From positions 11,100,501 to 11,164,500 of the forward strand of contig OY987244.1 of assembly GCA_963920765.1 (NCBI GenBank): a DNA stretch of 64,000 nucleotides, given 5' to 3'. This DNA is from Ulota crispa. Lineage: Eukaryota > Streptophyta > Bryopsida > Orthotrichales > Orthotrichaceae. Below are positions 36,939 through 48,113 of the stretch, one piece after another (positions within the stretch are counted from its first letter, which is position 1; each line of letters starts with the position of its first letter). Under the pieces are notes generated by a model, which was not told the origin of the DNA, made no database searches, and saw only the letters and a list, made by a program, of their open reading frames with translations. A program made the position numbers and the translations under genes.

Positions 36939-37504
36939 TAAACAAACAAGCCCTGTTAAGATGCATTGAGAAGTCGAAAGTTCCTTAATCGCCATCCATT
37001 TTCGTAACTCACTGAACATGTTTAGACTTCGTTCGCGCATTATGCCTAACGATCCTGCCAAAAACCTCTCAAAGTCCAACTCGGCCACCAAGTTACCATC
37101 AACGAGACAAAAGTGGTTACGGCATAAATAAAAATGAAGTATGCGTAATTCCACAGTTCTTCGAACATCTAATGAAAAAGTGAACTGACCGAAATTACCA
37201 GGGTCCGACCCGAATGAAGGCCTGAAACACGGTCTGAAATATAATTAGTTGGCACAATTAAAATCCAATTGAAGATATACACATCACTCGATTCAATCAC
37301 TAAGAATTGGATAGTCTCTCGGCATACTGAGACTATGCGAAACTAGTTGCGTTGTACGAGATGTCCCGTGTATTTGAATAGAACAAAACATGATGCAACA
37401 TCCACGCATACAGGATTTCTACCTAAAAAAAGCATCCTGGAGAACCTTGAGACCCCCATCAACGGGGGAATGCTGCGTCCTTGCAAGAGTTTGTCCCTCA
37501 CTTA
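36939..37504 (-). other. probable 3' UTR and downstream region of PRL1
   Basis: The sequence is GC-richer than the flanking repeats and lies directly after the PRL1 stop codon. A minus-strand open frame (36804-37154) crosses into the MITE and has no family motif, so I do not call it a gene. No clear AATAAA-type signal was pinned down. Confidence 0.35.
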
Positions 37505-40500
37505 TCAGAACCGGCGCATGTCCTTAGGTGGCCTAAAGTGGATCGGATGGGTTTCTGGAGTGGCTGTCTCGTCTTCTTTCCAAAACTTAATAGTCTTGTC
37601 TGCTTCACAAGTAATCAGCCGAGAGCCAGTCTGATCGTATGAAAGAGCATATATTCCGGCCTCACTGTCCAAAGATCCTGAAAGCAAAACACACCAGTGT
37701 ATATAAGGTAGCAGCACCCATAACCGTCAAACTAAGGGTTTTGAACATGATTATTTATAAACATCTAGCAAACTATAGGATCCTATTAGCAAGAGAAAAA
37801 TTGATGAGTTTGTACTTTCCAATGTATTATTTGGATACTGTGAGAATAAGTCGTGAATTTTTAAAGAGCCGACTGCAGTTGCACCTAATACCAACACTAA
37901 GGTTTCATGTTCACATGTTGTATATCCTTGTAATCAAATCTATTCACTTCCACAGATTTTCCAAGATTTTAGAGGTGATGGTTATGGGTACAGTGATGGT
38001 TATGGGTGTTGCTACCTTAGTCAATAAGCTTCTTCAAGAGCATAAAGGTGATTGCAATTAAAACTATCCAGAAAATGGAGCTTGAAAAGAACCAGATATC
38101 AGGTGTTCCTTTTAAGTGTTGAAAGGCAAGTTCTACACACAACGGGCCATGAAAAGAGTCGGCCTGCCCATGGCCCAACAACTGGAAAGCCCGTATGAGA
38201 GAATATGGACAAAAGTAGGATACCAGGCTGCACGATTGTCTGAGCTTGCTGAAAATTGTGCCCACTTTTATAATCCCAAAACCACATGCTCCCATTATCA
38301 CCTGCACGCCATTAGTAACAATAAAACTGAGAAATCTAATCTCAAGTACACAGAAATTAATACGCAACTGAAATACGGTAGTAAAATCATTTGAGCTTCA
38401 AAAGGAAAAGGTCCAGGAACGGCCCTGGGGTACACACCTGCTGACACCATAACATTGTCTTCATTGATGGACATGCAGTTAACAATTGTACGCTGCTGAG
38501 ATCTGTAAATTCCAACACCACATAATCAGCAGCAGGCCTAAGGATACGCTATGCAAAGAACTAAACAACCATATTGATGGACTTTCAAAGATTGCACGAG
38601 ACAAACACTAGCTACAACATTCACAATGTGAACAAATCAGTTGCCCAGAACTATTGGATGTAAAAGATCAACACGTGAAGACCATTAATCAAGGTCATAC
38701 TAGTTCACCACGAGTATATGAAAGCAAATAACAAGAAACCTGGTAAGTTACACAATGAACACTTACAGCATGTTATGCAAAAAATCTCCCTTGGGCAGTC
38801 GGAATTTCTTAATATTATCTGCTGAAGCTGAGGTGAAGGTGTGTCTGTTCAAGCCAAGTGAAAATGAAATTATTTCACGAGACAAGACAAATATAGACTA
38901 CTACAAAAAAAGCACAGAAAAAGAGAAATTTAGGTCAAATTTCAAAGAATCAGACACAAGACTAAACATCAGCTACTTCTGTACCGTAACAAGCCAAAAC
39001 AGCATGTAGTATTTAGTTAGCTTTCAGATATATTCTCATCACAAAAAGAGAGCTGAAACTCACTCAAAGGGATGCATAGCCAGTGCTCTCACAGACTTCT
39101 TGTGAAAGGTCAACGTCGACATAGTTTTACCTGAGTAAAAAAGCACAGATGACATGAGGCACAGTAAGGAAAATAAATGCACCAATCTAACTTCCAACTT
39201 TCAGCCTTTGCTGCGTGCCAATTTCAGACTATAAGAAGCAGTTCAAAATGAAAATTTAAAATCCAAGGGCCGAGATACAAGGAAGGATTAGTTACAAACC
39301 CGCTGCAAGATCCCAAAGCTTGATTGTGGTGTCGTGTGATCCTGTTACAACTTGTGGGTCCTGAGATTTTGGGTCCAAGGACAAGTGCATAGCATCAGTA
39401 GACTTGTGTAGGTGTTTTGTTACTTCGCAAACAAGCAACAACGTACCCATGAGGTGCACATTTACTCCTCACTACTTAGATGATTAAATTATCTTAAATG
39501 TATAAGCACAAAAACACTCACGTCAAATGATCAAAGGTAGAGCAATAGTCCACTGTTTAGGCATATAAGTTCCTGAGAGAAGAACTACCTTGGCTCCAAA
39601 TTTTACGAGATCCAAAAAAACATAAACTTCCCCAATCAACTACTATGGACACAGAATGCGACACAGCTCAGAGCATGATCCATGCAACTACGGAAAAGGC
39701 AGAATTAAAATCTTACAGTAGCCTGCGTAATCACAGAGCAGACCGTATTCTCGTGTCCAGATAACGCAAACACCTGTGCTTTAGTTCTCATGTCCCATAC
39801 CTGCACAAAGAAATATTATGTGGAAAGAACTTCAATCTCCAAAATTAAACACTCACGAATGTTTAAACTCCAAATGACGCATCAGGACCAGAGAAAGAAC
39901 AAATAACACCATACCCGACACACTGAATCCCGTCCACCGGTCATGAGAATATCAAGTGTAGGATGAAGCGCTAAGCAGTAAACTCCACTCAAATGTCCAT
40001 GGTATGACCGGATAACCTGCACAATGTTAAAGCACGGCCTTCAGCAAATAACCTAAATACGTTGAAATAAACGGTCACAACACCAGTATGCACTCAATGC
40101 ATCAATGTAAAACATAAAAGCCAGAACTCACCTTGTTATACTCAAGATCCCAGCACTTGACTTGCTTGTCGTCACCAGCTGAGAACATATATGGATGGCG
40201 AGTGCTCACTGCCAGACCTGTATAAAACCATTCAATCCACCCAATTTCATGACATGACTCAAAGATTAAAAAAGCAAAATAGTATAATCATTCATTATAT
40301 TACACCTATCTATATTAAAATTAATGATTCCCTATTAGATAAGGAAAATACGAGTGGATTCTACGAAAAGAATATACATACCTCGAACTTGCTCAATATG
40401 ACCAGTTAAAGTCAGCTTCAGCTGCCCAGTTCCGCTATCCCAAATCTGTACATCGTAGTTACAGCAAATTAGAAAATACCATCACAACTTAAAATGATTA

Positions 40501-43500
40501 ACATTGTGACACCTTAGATGGTCTTACCCTACCAAAGAACCGACCTGCAAATAATTACCTAAGGCTCGCTCTTGGTTGCAGATAAAACAGATTGGAGCAC
40601 TAGATGAAACCAAAGGAAATGCACATTCATTTAATTGCTGTAGAGCGGAACAGTATTAAAATTCCTTACTGATCGCGGCATTAAGACATAATGTGAGGGG
40701 CACTGTTAAAATAAGTTCAAATTATATAAGGTAGAGCAGATACAATGTGGTTTATATTAATGTGATGAAACATATGCGCAAGCTGAGTTCATTTACGAAG
40801 ACCACAATAGTGCGAGAGTAAATTGCACTATTCAAAATCTCGGAGTAGTTTGAGTACAGCGCAATGTAGAATCCGACACGGATTTAAGAAGTTGAATCAG
40901 TCTACATCCTGACGCATGTTGAAAAAAGAGGAATCCTAAAGGTTGGTAAGCCAACGAAAGATGGATATGCAAAGAAAAAGGGCAAGAAAAGGTAGAACTC
41001 ACCTTTATAGTTCTATCAGCTGAACCTGTACAAAACCATTCGTTTCCAGGATCAAACGCTATTGATCGAACCCACCCTAAATGCCCGCTGATGACCTGCG
41101 AATCCCACAAAAACGATTGGGCCACAGAAGAATCTCCAACGGGAGCCTAAACATCGGTTCATGTAACATCCAGACTCATCAAAACTATAAACCAACTGTA
41201 AAGTTTCACTCATCATCTCAACACAAAAAAAAATGTACTGTTCCTTCTAGACCACAAACAAAGTTCGGTGCTTACCCTGTAGTTCACCCAAGGTGGATGC
41301 CAGACGGGCTTCGGCCATTTACTAGGAAGCCTCTTCATAACTGCAGCACTTGGTTGATAACTGCTAACATCAATCAATCAAACATCTTACGGCCTTGTTC
41401 ATTGAATGAATTTCACAACGGCAAGAAAATGCAAAATTCTGCTGCTGCAGCTGACACTCGTTCCCAAAACTTTCAACCTCATCTGGGATACAAATACATA
41501 TGTATTGTAGAAGTTTGAGCATTGCAAAGAAATATACCGATCAATCGCTGTAATAGCAGTAGAAGTGCGATCCACTGCAGGAGCAGCAGCACCAACTACT
41601 GGTTCTGCAGCTGGAGGTTGGGCTCGGACAGGCACCAACGCAAGTTGCTTGCTTCCTGCCTTTCCAGATGCTGACCCTGAAAACAGATGTGGTATAGTTA
41701 ACATTAAATGCGGGCATAAAAGCACGTGAACTTCCACTAAATTTGTACCGACAGCAGCTTCAAGAACTCGTTCATCTGGGTTTTCAGTACTTGACGCAGT
41801 TCTATATCAAAATGTGGAAATCGAGCAGCAACACTGACCACCTAATCAAGGCTCATTTCAATTATTTCATGTCTTTCCACAACGACTACCTTGCACATAT
41901 TTTCAATCCACAAACCGAGGATCGTATTTGCGTCCCAAAGGGTTAAGAAAGGGAGCCCTATAGTTAACTTCTAGTATATACAGCAGGAATGCTTAAGAAT
42001 AATATGCAAAAACTTATTAATGTCAAACATTACCTGCGCTTGTAGGAGGTTGCTCTGGAGCAGGGACTCGCAGGCTCTGGAGGCCAATATCTCCTGGTTT
42101 AGCACTACCAGCCTCCTTCGCGTTTGCAACTGGCATGTCCTTGACAGTAGCGAACTCATCGTTCACCTGCATCATTTGTTTCTCAAGCATCAAAACACTA
42201 TAACAAGGACCTCAACAGCCCAAATTAGAGTAGCGCATGACAGAAAAAATCTCCAACCACAACGGTAAGATCATATCAGTATCATGGTTTTTTTATTCAT
42301 TTTTTAAGAAGTGCCAAAGTGGCAATTTAAAATGTTATAGTGGTGCTCCATATTTCAACATTCATCCACATATTGGATAGAAAATATCACATTAGCACAT
42401 ATTATATGTTTATGATTTGGTTTCCATCCACAATTTGGCGAATTCATCCAAGTTATTTTTTAAACTTTGAAGCTTTTTTGGCGATTTCATCCACGTAATC
42501 GTGCTTTTTTTCCTATAGGCTTGGTGCTAGTCAAAAAAAATTGGTGCAACTTTGCCCCAAGTCGCCAGAAAAAGAAACCCTGATCAGTATATTCTAGGGT
42601 TCAGGTTCTAAGCTGCCATCACAGCCCTAAACCGTAGAGATATAAGCACAACAACAATTCACATAACAAGAGTTTATATATGCAAATCAACCCCAAGAGC
42701 CCTTGTTAACATCTTGAAAAAAAACAACTCCTTCCCCGTAACAAACAACTCAACTGGCGAAGAAAACACTCAAGAGAGGATAGATGAAAAGCCGTACCTT
42801 GCAGATGACGCGAATTTTGTTACTGCATCCAATCCAATCAGACCACCAATGCACACAACAACAAAAGTCAGTAAACGAGCCAGAACTTAGCTTCAAATCG
42901 CCTAATTGACTTTAAAATTAATCATCCCTACTCCCATACAGCCTGCCACTAATGCAGAGACACAAAAAAAAATGCAAATGCCCCAGGGATATTAATGGAA
43001 CTCTCAATCGACTGATCTAATGTTGTTCAGCCAGCTAGTGTACGTACATCCCTTTCATCAATATTTGTGTTGTCTATAGATTTGATCCACCAACCATCAA
43101 TATTGCATATGACACGCAAATAACGAATATACTGATGCCCCGATTCGTTCACCAACAACATAGTAAAAATTAGTTACCTATCATCGAAGATATAGTGTTT
43201 CTAGGTCATCTACCAAAACACCGTTAATGCTTCACAAAATATGAACATTGTATCCAAATGCTGCATTCTCTCAGTCAGTCGCGAAGAATAACCTAACCTA
43301 TGAGAATTTGATCACGCTCGAAACGGCAACCAAAGCACGAAGGATCAGTGAAAACTCCTAGAAATCAATCTCCGCTGAATTTAGTAAGAAGAATGAGAGA
43401 CAGAGACAAAGAGCAGCAGTAAAAACTTAACCTCTCGGAAAGCGTGGAAAAACGGTCGGTGTGTGTAGGAGCGAAGATGTCCAAGGCGCGTTTGAAGGAC

Positions 43501-43583
43501 TTGAGCGAGAGCTTCTTCACTGACTGAGGCTCCACAGACGACTCCAGCAGCACCTCGGTGCCGCCTCCTCCAGGGGCCGGCAT
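37505..43583 (-). CDS. PRL1: PRL1 homologue, NineTeen Complex WD40 protein, intact
   Basis: Sixteen minus-strand exons join in phase to 494 residues (Arabidopsis PRL1 has 486): 43583-43432, 42822-42798, 42166-42034, 41676-41538, 41360-41276, 41095-41003, 40445-40382, 40217-40132, 40016-39915, 39800-39717, 39360-39300, 39130-39064, 38844-38767, 38502-38438, 38301-38224, 37677-37505. Every border is AG/GT. The start MPAP and the following [19 protein letters not shown] match the PRL1 N-terminus. WD40 repeats begin at about residue 179 ([18 protein letters not shown]), and the tail [16 protein letters not shown] is family-typical. The WDMR at about 295-298 fits the DWD box used to bind CUL4-DDB1. 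PRL1 (human PLRG1, yeast Prp46) works in the nucleus with the spliceosome-activating NineTeen complex and, in plants, in immunity, sugar and hormone responses. Introns carry a TA-flanked MITE and a hAT-type MITE. No defect was seen. Confidence 0.95.
37706..38017. mobile_element. TA-flanked MITE, family T, copy 3, in the last PRL1 intron
   Basis: This 312 bp element has ends AGGTAGCAGCACCCATAACC and, reversed, AGGTAGCAACACCCATAACC, with TA on both sides. It has high similarity along its length to 19040-19353. It begins only 28 bp upstream (in the direction of transcription) of the final PRL1 exon, so it lies right against the acceptor of the last intron. Confidence 0.8.
42283..42582. mobile_element. 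hAT-type MITE in a PRL1 intron (300 bp)
   Basis: A perfect 8 bp duplication ATCAGTAT flanks the element (42275-42282 and 42583-42590). The ends are CATGGTTTTTTT and, reversed, CAGGGTTTCTTTTT. An 8 bp duplication with CAGGG-type ends is diagnostic of hAT. The interior is homologous, in inverse orientation, to 44865-45171 in the neighbouring SWC5 gene (shared GTGCCAAAGTGGC, TATAGTGGTGCTCCA and GGTGCTAGTCAAAAAAA). It is non-coding. Confidence 0.88.
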
Positions 43584-43979
43584 TGAGGAGGCGAGGCGAT
43601 GGCGGACGGCGAAATCCTAACGAAACAAAATGCTATCCGGCCACGAACACTCACTCGCACCATCGCCAGCCCTAACGCAACTCTGCTAAACCCTAGAAGT
43701 GCTCCGTCTCTCTCTCGCCCTCGTCGGATGATTTATTGTTTAGAGAGATGAATGAAATGTATCAGGTACTACTTTCATCCCTGTGTCGTCTTTAGCTAAT
43801 GTCCCGCAGAGTCCAGTTTGAATGGGGTTTTCAAGTGTTTCTGATCGCTCTCACTGTCTCCAAATCCTCAATCGCCGCACCTCTCAGATCCACCACCGTT
43901 GTCCACAGATCTCGCTCACACACACACACACGCGCATATCAACCGAAAAGTTGTAAGTTACTTCATTTCTGGTGTTGCC
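43584..43979. promoter_or_regulatory. shared divergent promoter of PRL1 and SWC5
   Basis: Only 396 bp separate the two start codons, and the genes point away from each other, so both leaders and promoters must lie here (or overlap the first exons). The segment is GC-richer than the average of the window and contains TCTCTCTCTCGCCCTCGTCG, a pyrimidine patch common in plant leaders, and a short CA repeat at 43917-43930. No confident TATA box is visible for either gene, as is usual for housekeeping promoters. Confidence 0.7.
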
Positions 43980-46457
43980 ATGGCGGACTCGGCCGAGCGG
44001 AACGGTGATGGCGAGGTGTCTGTGAAATCACCGGAAGGCAATGAGAATAGTACCGGTGAGAGTCGATCGCAGCTTTTTTTGCATTAATTTTGTGTTTGTT
44101 CATTTCTTTAAGTATTTCTAGGGTTTTTCTTTTCCTTAAGTATTTCTAGTGTTTTTTCTTCCGTTCTGTTTGATGTTGTTGTTGAAATCTCGGAGGCAGG
44201 GGTGTAGTTTCAGTTCGAGTACAGAAATGGTAGCGTCAGGTTTTGCTCTTATTCTAGCAAACCCTAGTTTTTTCGCAAATTGGTTTTGACGTGGCGCCCT
44301 CTGTTTTTTCTTTTGTTCTTTTTTTCGTTTTTTTTTGGGTCACTTTAGTTTGATGTCGTTAAATTTCGGTGGGTTTTGGATGGAGTACACATCCGCGGTG
44401 TGGAGAATCCTGATTAAAGCACGAGATTTGAGTTAGGTTTTCGAGCAAACCCTAGTTTCATAAATGTCGTGTCTATGTGGTGGTGATTTGAGTGGATCCC
44501 GGAAAGACCAATTGGTTAACAATCATACGTGAACCGTGAGGTCCTGTTGCATTAGAGATTGCTGAATTTGGCACGCCTGACTGAACTAGCCTTTGTTGAT
44601 GATGTATTGGTACTTGGTACTTGTGAAGCTGAATGTAAGTTTAAAATGTAGATGATGAAAGGGCGGCAATGAAAGCGAAGATCAATTCTATCTGGGAGGA
44701 GCTCAAAGGGAGAGACTCTTTACCTGCAAAGGTAGGGTTTCCCAAGGTACAGAAGAAGGTGTCAAAGTCCAGCAAATCATCCAAAGCTGTGCCGGTGAGC
44801 TTTCTCTTTTCCAACACGTAATGAATTCATACGTAATTGTACTTGTGTAAACATACGTGGTTATCAGTTGTTTTTTTTTTTTTTGGCGATTTGGAGCAGA
44901 AAAGCACCACTTTTTTTGACTAGCACCAAGACTATAGAAAAAAAAACATGATAACTTGAATGAAATCGCCAAAAAAGCTTCAAATTTTTAAAAAAAACTT
45001 GGATGAAATTGCCAAATTGTGGATGAAAATCAAATTAGTAGACATGTAATATGTGCTAATGTGATATTTTCTATCCAATACGTGGATGAATGTTGAGATT
45101 TGGAGCACCACTATAACATTTTAAGTCGCCACTTTGGCACTTCTTAAAAAATGAAAAAAAAAAAAACCCTGGTGGTTAGGACGTTCATAACTAGATGGAA
45201 ATGAATGTGCAGAGTTGGATGGTAAATCTCGGACTTGCACCTCCAAAGAGATTAGTGATACAAAAGCGGGGTCAGCTACACAACGAGAACGCTGGCAATG
45301 GCGTTCTTGAGGACAGTCGGGTCATTATTATGGATCAAGCTCAAGCGGAAGCAAACGATAGCCGCACTGCTTCCACATCCGTCTTACAAGTAAGTCTCAT
45401 TACCCTTCATTTGATACTACTTCTCAGGGGATGTCCTCCGCCTGAACTAACATCATGTTTGTAACTTGCAAGCATTCTGGATTTGCTAAACGTTAGCTCC
45501 CAAGTACCCGTTCTATGATGGAGGGGTTTACTTTGAAAGGTAAGACCGTTACTCGATTTTTTTAACCTTCAGACACATGTCTATTTTTATTTCGATACTG
45601 TAGGCTATTAGTTCCTTGTGCTGTTGGTAAATTTTTGTTTTCTTCTGGTTGCTTAAACGATTCCCTCTAAAGGATATAGACATATAAGTGGCCACTTTCG
45701 GCAATTAGGAGTGCACGTGCACAAAGTGTGAATGTTCAGTAGTTTCGAGAGGGTTTCGATTTTCTACTTGTAGGGTTAAAGTGGGAGCTTTTATTTATTT
45801 ATTTATTTCCGTAGTGTGTTTCTACTTCCTGCTGTTGCTATTCAACAATTCGTGGATGTGAATATCGCAAGGTCTTTGCTTACTCTCCTGAATTAGGGTT
45901 CTCTCGTGGGGATTTGTTTCATTTTGAAGGTGTTAAGGTTTTTGTAGAACAGAACTCGGTTTTCTGAGATCCCCTTGATGTCCTGGCACAACACTGACCG
46001 TGTGGGCGTGCAGGTAAAGGAGGCGCACAGTAGGCCAAGAGAAGAAGCAGATGCCACCACGAACTCAAATTCCAAGGCTCCTGAAGATTCTAAAGCTCCT
46101 GAAGATTCCAAGGCTCCTGAAGATTTCAAGGCTCCTGGAGATTTTAAAGCTGCCGAAGCACTGAGACGGAAGTCAGAGATGCAAGCGTCTTCGTCATCAG
46201 GATTAGATGGCCTCTTACAGCAGATTAGTAAAAAGCAGAAGCCCAATATTTTGGATAGAAGTAGAAAAGATTGGGGGCAGTTTAAAGAGGAGAAGGGGTT
46301 TGAAGATGAGCTGGAGGCTTACAAGAAAAGCGGGGGCAAGTATCTGGATAAGGTTGCCTTTCTCCAACGATCTGATGTACGGGAGTATGAGAAGGAGAGG
46401 GATGCTCGCCTTGCTCTTCAATCTAAGCAGCGGTCTGAAACGGCTCCATTGAACTGA
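43980..46457 (+). CDS. SWC5: SWC5/BCNT homologue, SWR1 chromatin-remodelling subunit
   Basis: Four exons join in phase to 279 residues: 43980-44055, 44652-44794, 45213-45389, 46014-46457. The start MADSAERNGDGEV is followed by an acidic N-terminus, then RAAMKAKINSIWEELKG and a short WMVNLGLAPPKR motif. The C-terminal BCNT domain occupies about residues 205-275 (NILDRSRKDWGQFKEE, then YLDKVAFLQRSD and EKERDARLALQ). SWC5 is the subunit through which the SWR1 complex deposits H2A.Z in chromatin; the human orthologue is CFDP1. Four to five hexapeptide units lie before the domain. A further GT-AG candidate exon at about 45497-45539 would break the frame and is left out. A hAT MITE sits in intron 2 and a piggyBac-type MITE starts 7 bp after the stop codon. 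The gene looks functional. Confidence 0.88.
44865..45171. mobile_element. hAT-type MITE in SWC5 intron 2 (307 bp)
   Basis: GTGGTTAT (44857-44864) and GTGGTTAG (45172-45179) are a 7 of 8 target duplication. The right end, reversed, reads CAGGGTTTTTTTT; the left reads CAGTTGTTTTTT. It is homologous to 42283-42582 in opposite orientation. It ends about 40 bp before the SWC5 exon 3 acceptor. Confidence 0.87.
46074..46157 (+). repeat. 18 bp tandem repeat encoding KAPEDS units in SWC5
   Basis: AAGGCTCCTGAAGATTCT-type units are repeated four times plus one degenerate unit. They encode KAPEDS, KAPEDS, KAPEDF, KAPGDF and KAAE. The repeat is in frame and lies in the linker before the BCNT domain. Confidence 0.9.
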
Positions 46458-46468
46458 ACAAGTGTTAA

Positions 46469-47400
46469 CCCCTAAATGCCCAAGGCACCAGATTCTGGTG
46501 TCCAAAAAAAAATTCAGAAAACTTTGAAACTTTGTTGATGTTACAGATACTATTGTTTTGAAATTTATTTTTGTGGAAAAGTTGTGGGTTGAAGTTAGCT
46601 TTGCCGTTCAAATTCAACTTCCTCCATATCTTTTTCCATTTGTTTTTGGTGGAAGGTTAACTACAAGCATACATTTTCTATTGTGAATAGTGTTGTGAAT
46701 AGTGTCATGAATAGTGTTGTGAATAGTGTCACAAAGCCTATGAGAAGTTGCCACATTGAAAAATGGGCATCAAGTTGAGCAAAAGGTGAAGATTTCCCTT
46801 GGGCACTCCTTTGGGCAGTAAGGGCATTTTTATTGAAATTTGGACATCTAACAAAATCTAAAAGTGCTTTTGGACTAATTTCACTTGGAATGTCTTTGTT
46901 ATAGAAATTAGGATCCTTTCACCGTTGAATTTTCTTTCATTTGTAATGATTTTTGGTCAATAATTGTAGTTGAAAATTTCTTTGCATTAGACAATTGTGT
47001 TTTGACAGTTGCATTGTAGGCTCATTTGTGAAATTGTGGTTGTGGATTTGGAAGAGGGGCCATTGGTTTTGAAGTAATAACAATAAATACAATAAATACT
47101 AAAGCATCCTAAGTGGTTGTCTCCCAATTTTGTATTTAAAAGTTGCCAGTTTGCATTAGAAATTTCGGGCAGCTAAAAAAAGCAAAAAATTCCATATTCA
47201 TCATCATTCAATCACAAGTATCTTAAAATCTGCACGACTATTTTGGATTCTTTTTGGGTAGTGCCATTTAGAAACCTTGAAGTTCAATATGCAACGATTA
47301 CAATTTTATTTTGATGTTTAATAATGATCTTACAAGAACAATTCAAAAACTTCAAAACTACCTTCCAAAAACGAGAAAAACACCCTTGGGCATTTAGGGG
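46469..47400. mobile_element. piggyBac-like MITE in the SWC5 3' UTR (932 bp)
   Basis: TTAA at 46465-46468 and 47401-47404 flank ends CCCCTAAATGCCCAAGG, identical over 17 bases in inverse orientation. A subterminal near-palindrome CACCAGATTCTGGTG lies inside the left end, echoing the hairpins of the large piggyBac element. A short tandem array of GTGAATAGTGTTGT-type units lies at about 46680-46735. It is non-coding. The very well matched ends and intact TTAA suggest a recent insertion. Confidence 0.85.
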
Positions 47401-47404
47401 TTAA

Positions 47405-47750
47405 GTTACTTCCTGAGTTGCCCTCTTCTTACCTTGACCCCCTTTTCTTCGGTCAGTTTTTTTGGTTCTCTGCGTTGCATGTGCACTGCTCTGTGTCTGC
47501 ATCGGCTGCTGTTTTGTCTTTATATTTGCAGAGTTGCTACGAATCCTGTCAAAGACCAGGCAGCCAAAACGATGGTATCACTTTTCTTTACTGTTCATCT
47601 TTTTGTACAATTCTTGTCTTGACTTTGTTCATTACCTTGATGCATTTAGTTCATTGGTCACGTGTAGTCGCCGCTTATCATTGTATCTTCAACGTTATTC
47701 GAGGCCTTGCTGGTGATAGGAGCTAGTGAACTACAGTGGTGCTTGGTTAG
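47405..47750 (+). other. displaced SWC5 3' UTR or intergenic spacer
   Basis: After the MITE the sequence becomes less AT-biased, with a TTTGCAG acceptor-like site near 47530. It could be the original 3' UTR pushed downstream by the insertion. Overlapping open frames are hydrophobic and unlike any family I know. Confidence 0.35.
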
Positions 47751-47988
47751 TGTTGAGATAAGTATTATATTAATACGCTCTATAAATAATTAACTAGAGT
47801 TTACTGGAGTTTACTTTAGTAAAGGGATCCCATGTACCAGTAGTACAGAAGGATTTTTATTTTCTATCTTTGGTCTTCCCTTGTATATAGTAAAGAAACC
47901 TACTTGGATTATAACGCTTGTTACTTCTTCTCTTTGTATATTTTGTTATATCTCTTTTGTGTCCTTGTTGTGTTTTCTATTCCCAACA
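47751..47988 (+). repeat. 5' LTR of the copia element
   Basis: It begins TGTTGAGATAAG and ends TCCCAACA, giving the TG...CA borders with the 5 bp inverted TGTTG/CAACA typical of copia LTRs. Its 238 bp length is normal for the group. The interior has a run of TATA-like and T-rich sequence expected of an LTR promoter and terminator. Confidence 0.75.
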
Positions 47989-48113
47989 CTTTTTTTAAAG
48001 TTTGTAGCTCTATCACAACACGTTATTAGCACAAAGCTCTAACCACCTAGTTTTGCATGCTTCTTTGCTTAGATCCCTTTGAGGGAGTTTGTTAGTATTG
48101 TCCTTCATCCCTC

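Noticed and set aside
36804..37154. 116-residue minus-strand open frame downstream of PRL1
   Set aside because: It crosses the border of a MITE, has no domain, and lies where the PRL1 3' UTR is expected.
45497..45539. Candidate extra SWC5 exon with GT-AG borders
   Set aside because: Its 43 nt length shifts the frame and leads to a stop in the last exon. Joining 45389 to 46014 keeps the frame through the BCNT domain.
47418..47726. 102-residue open frame after the SWC5 MITE
   Set aside because: Hydrophobic, overlaps two other frames, no motif. It probably belongs to displaced 3' UTR.
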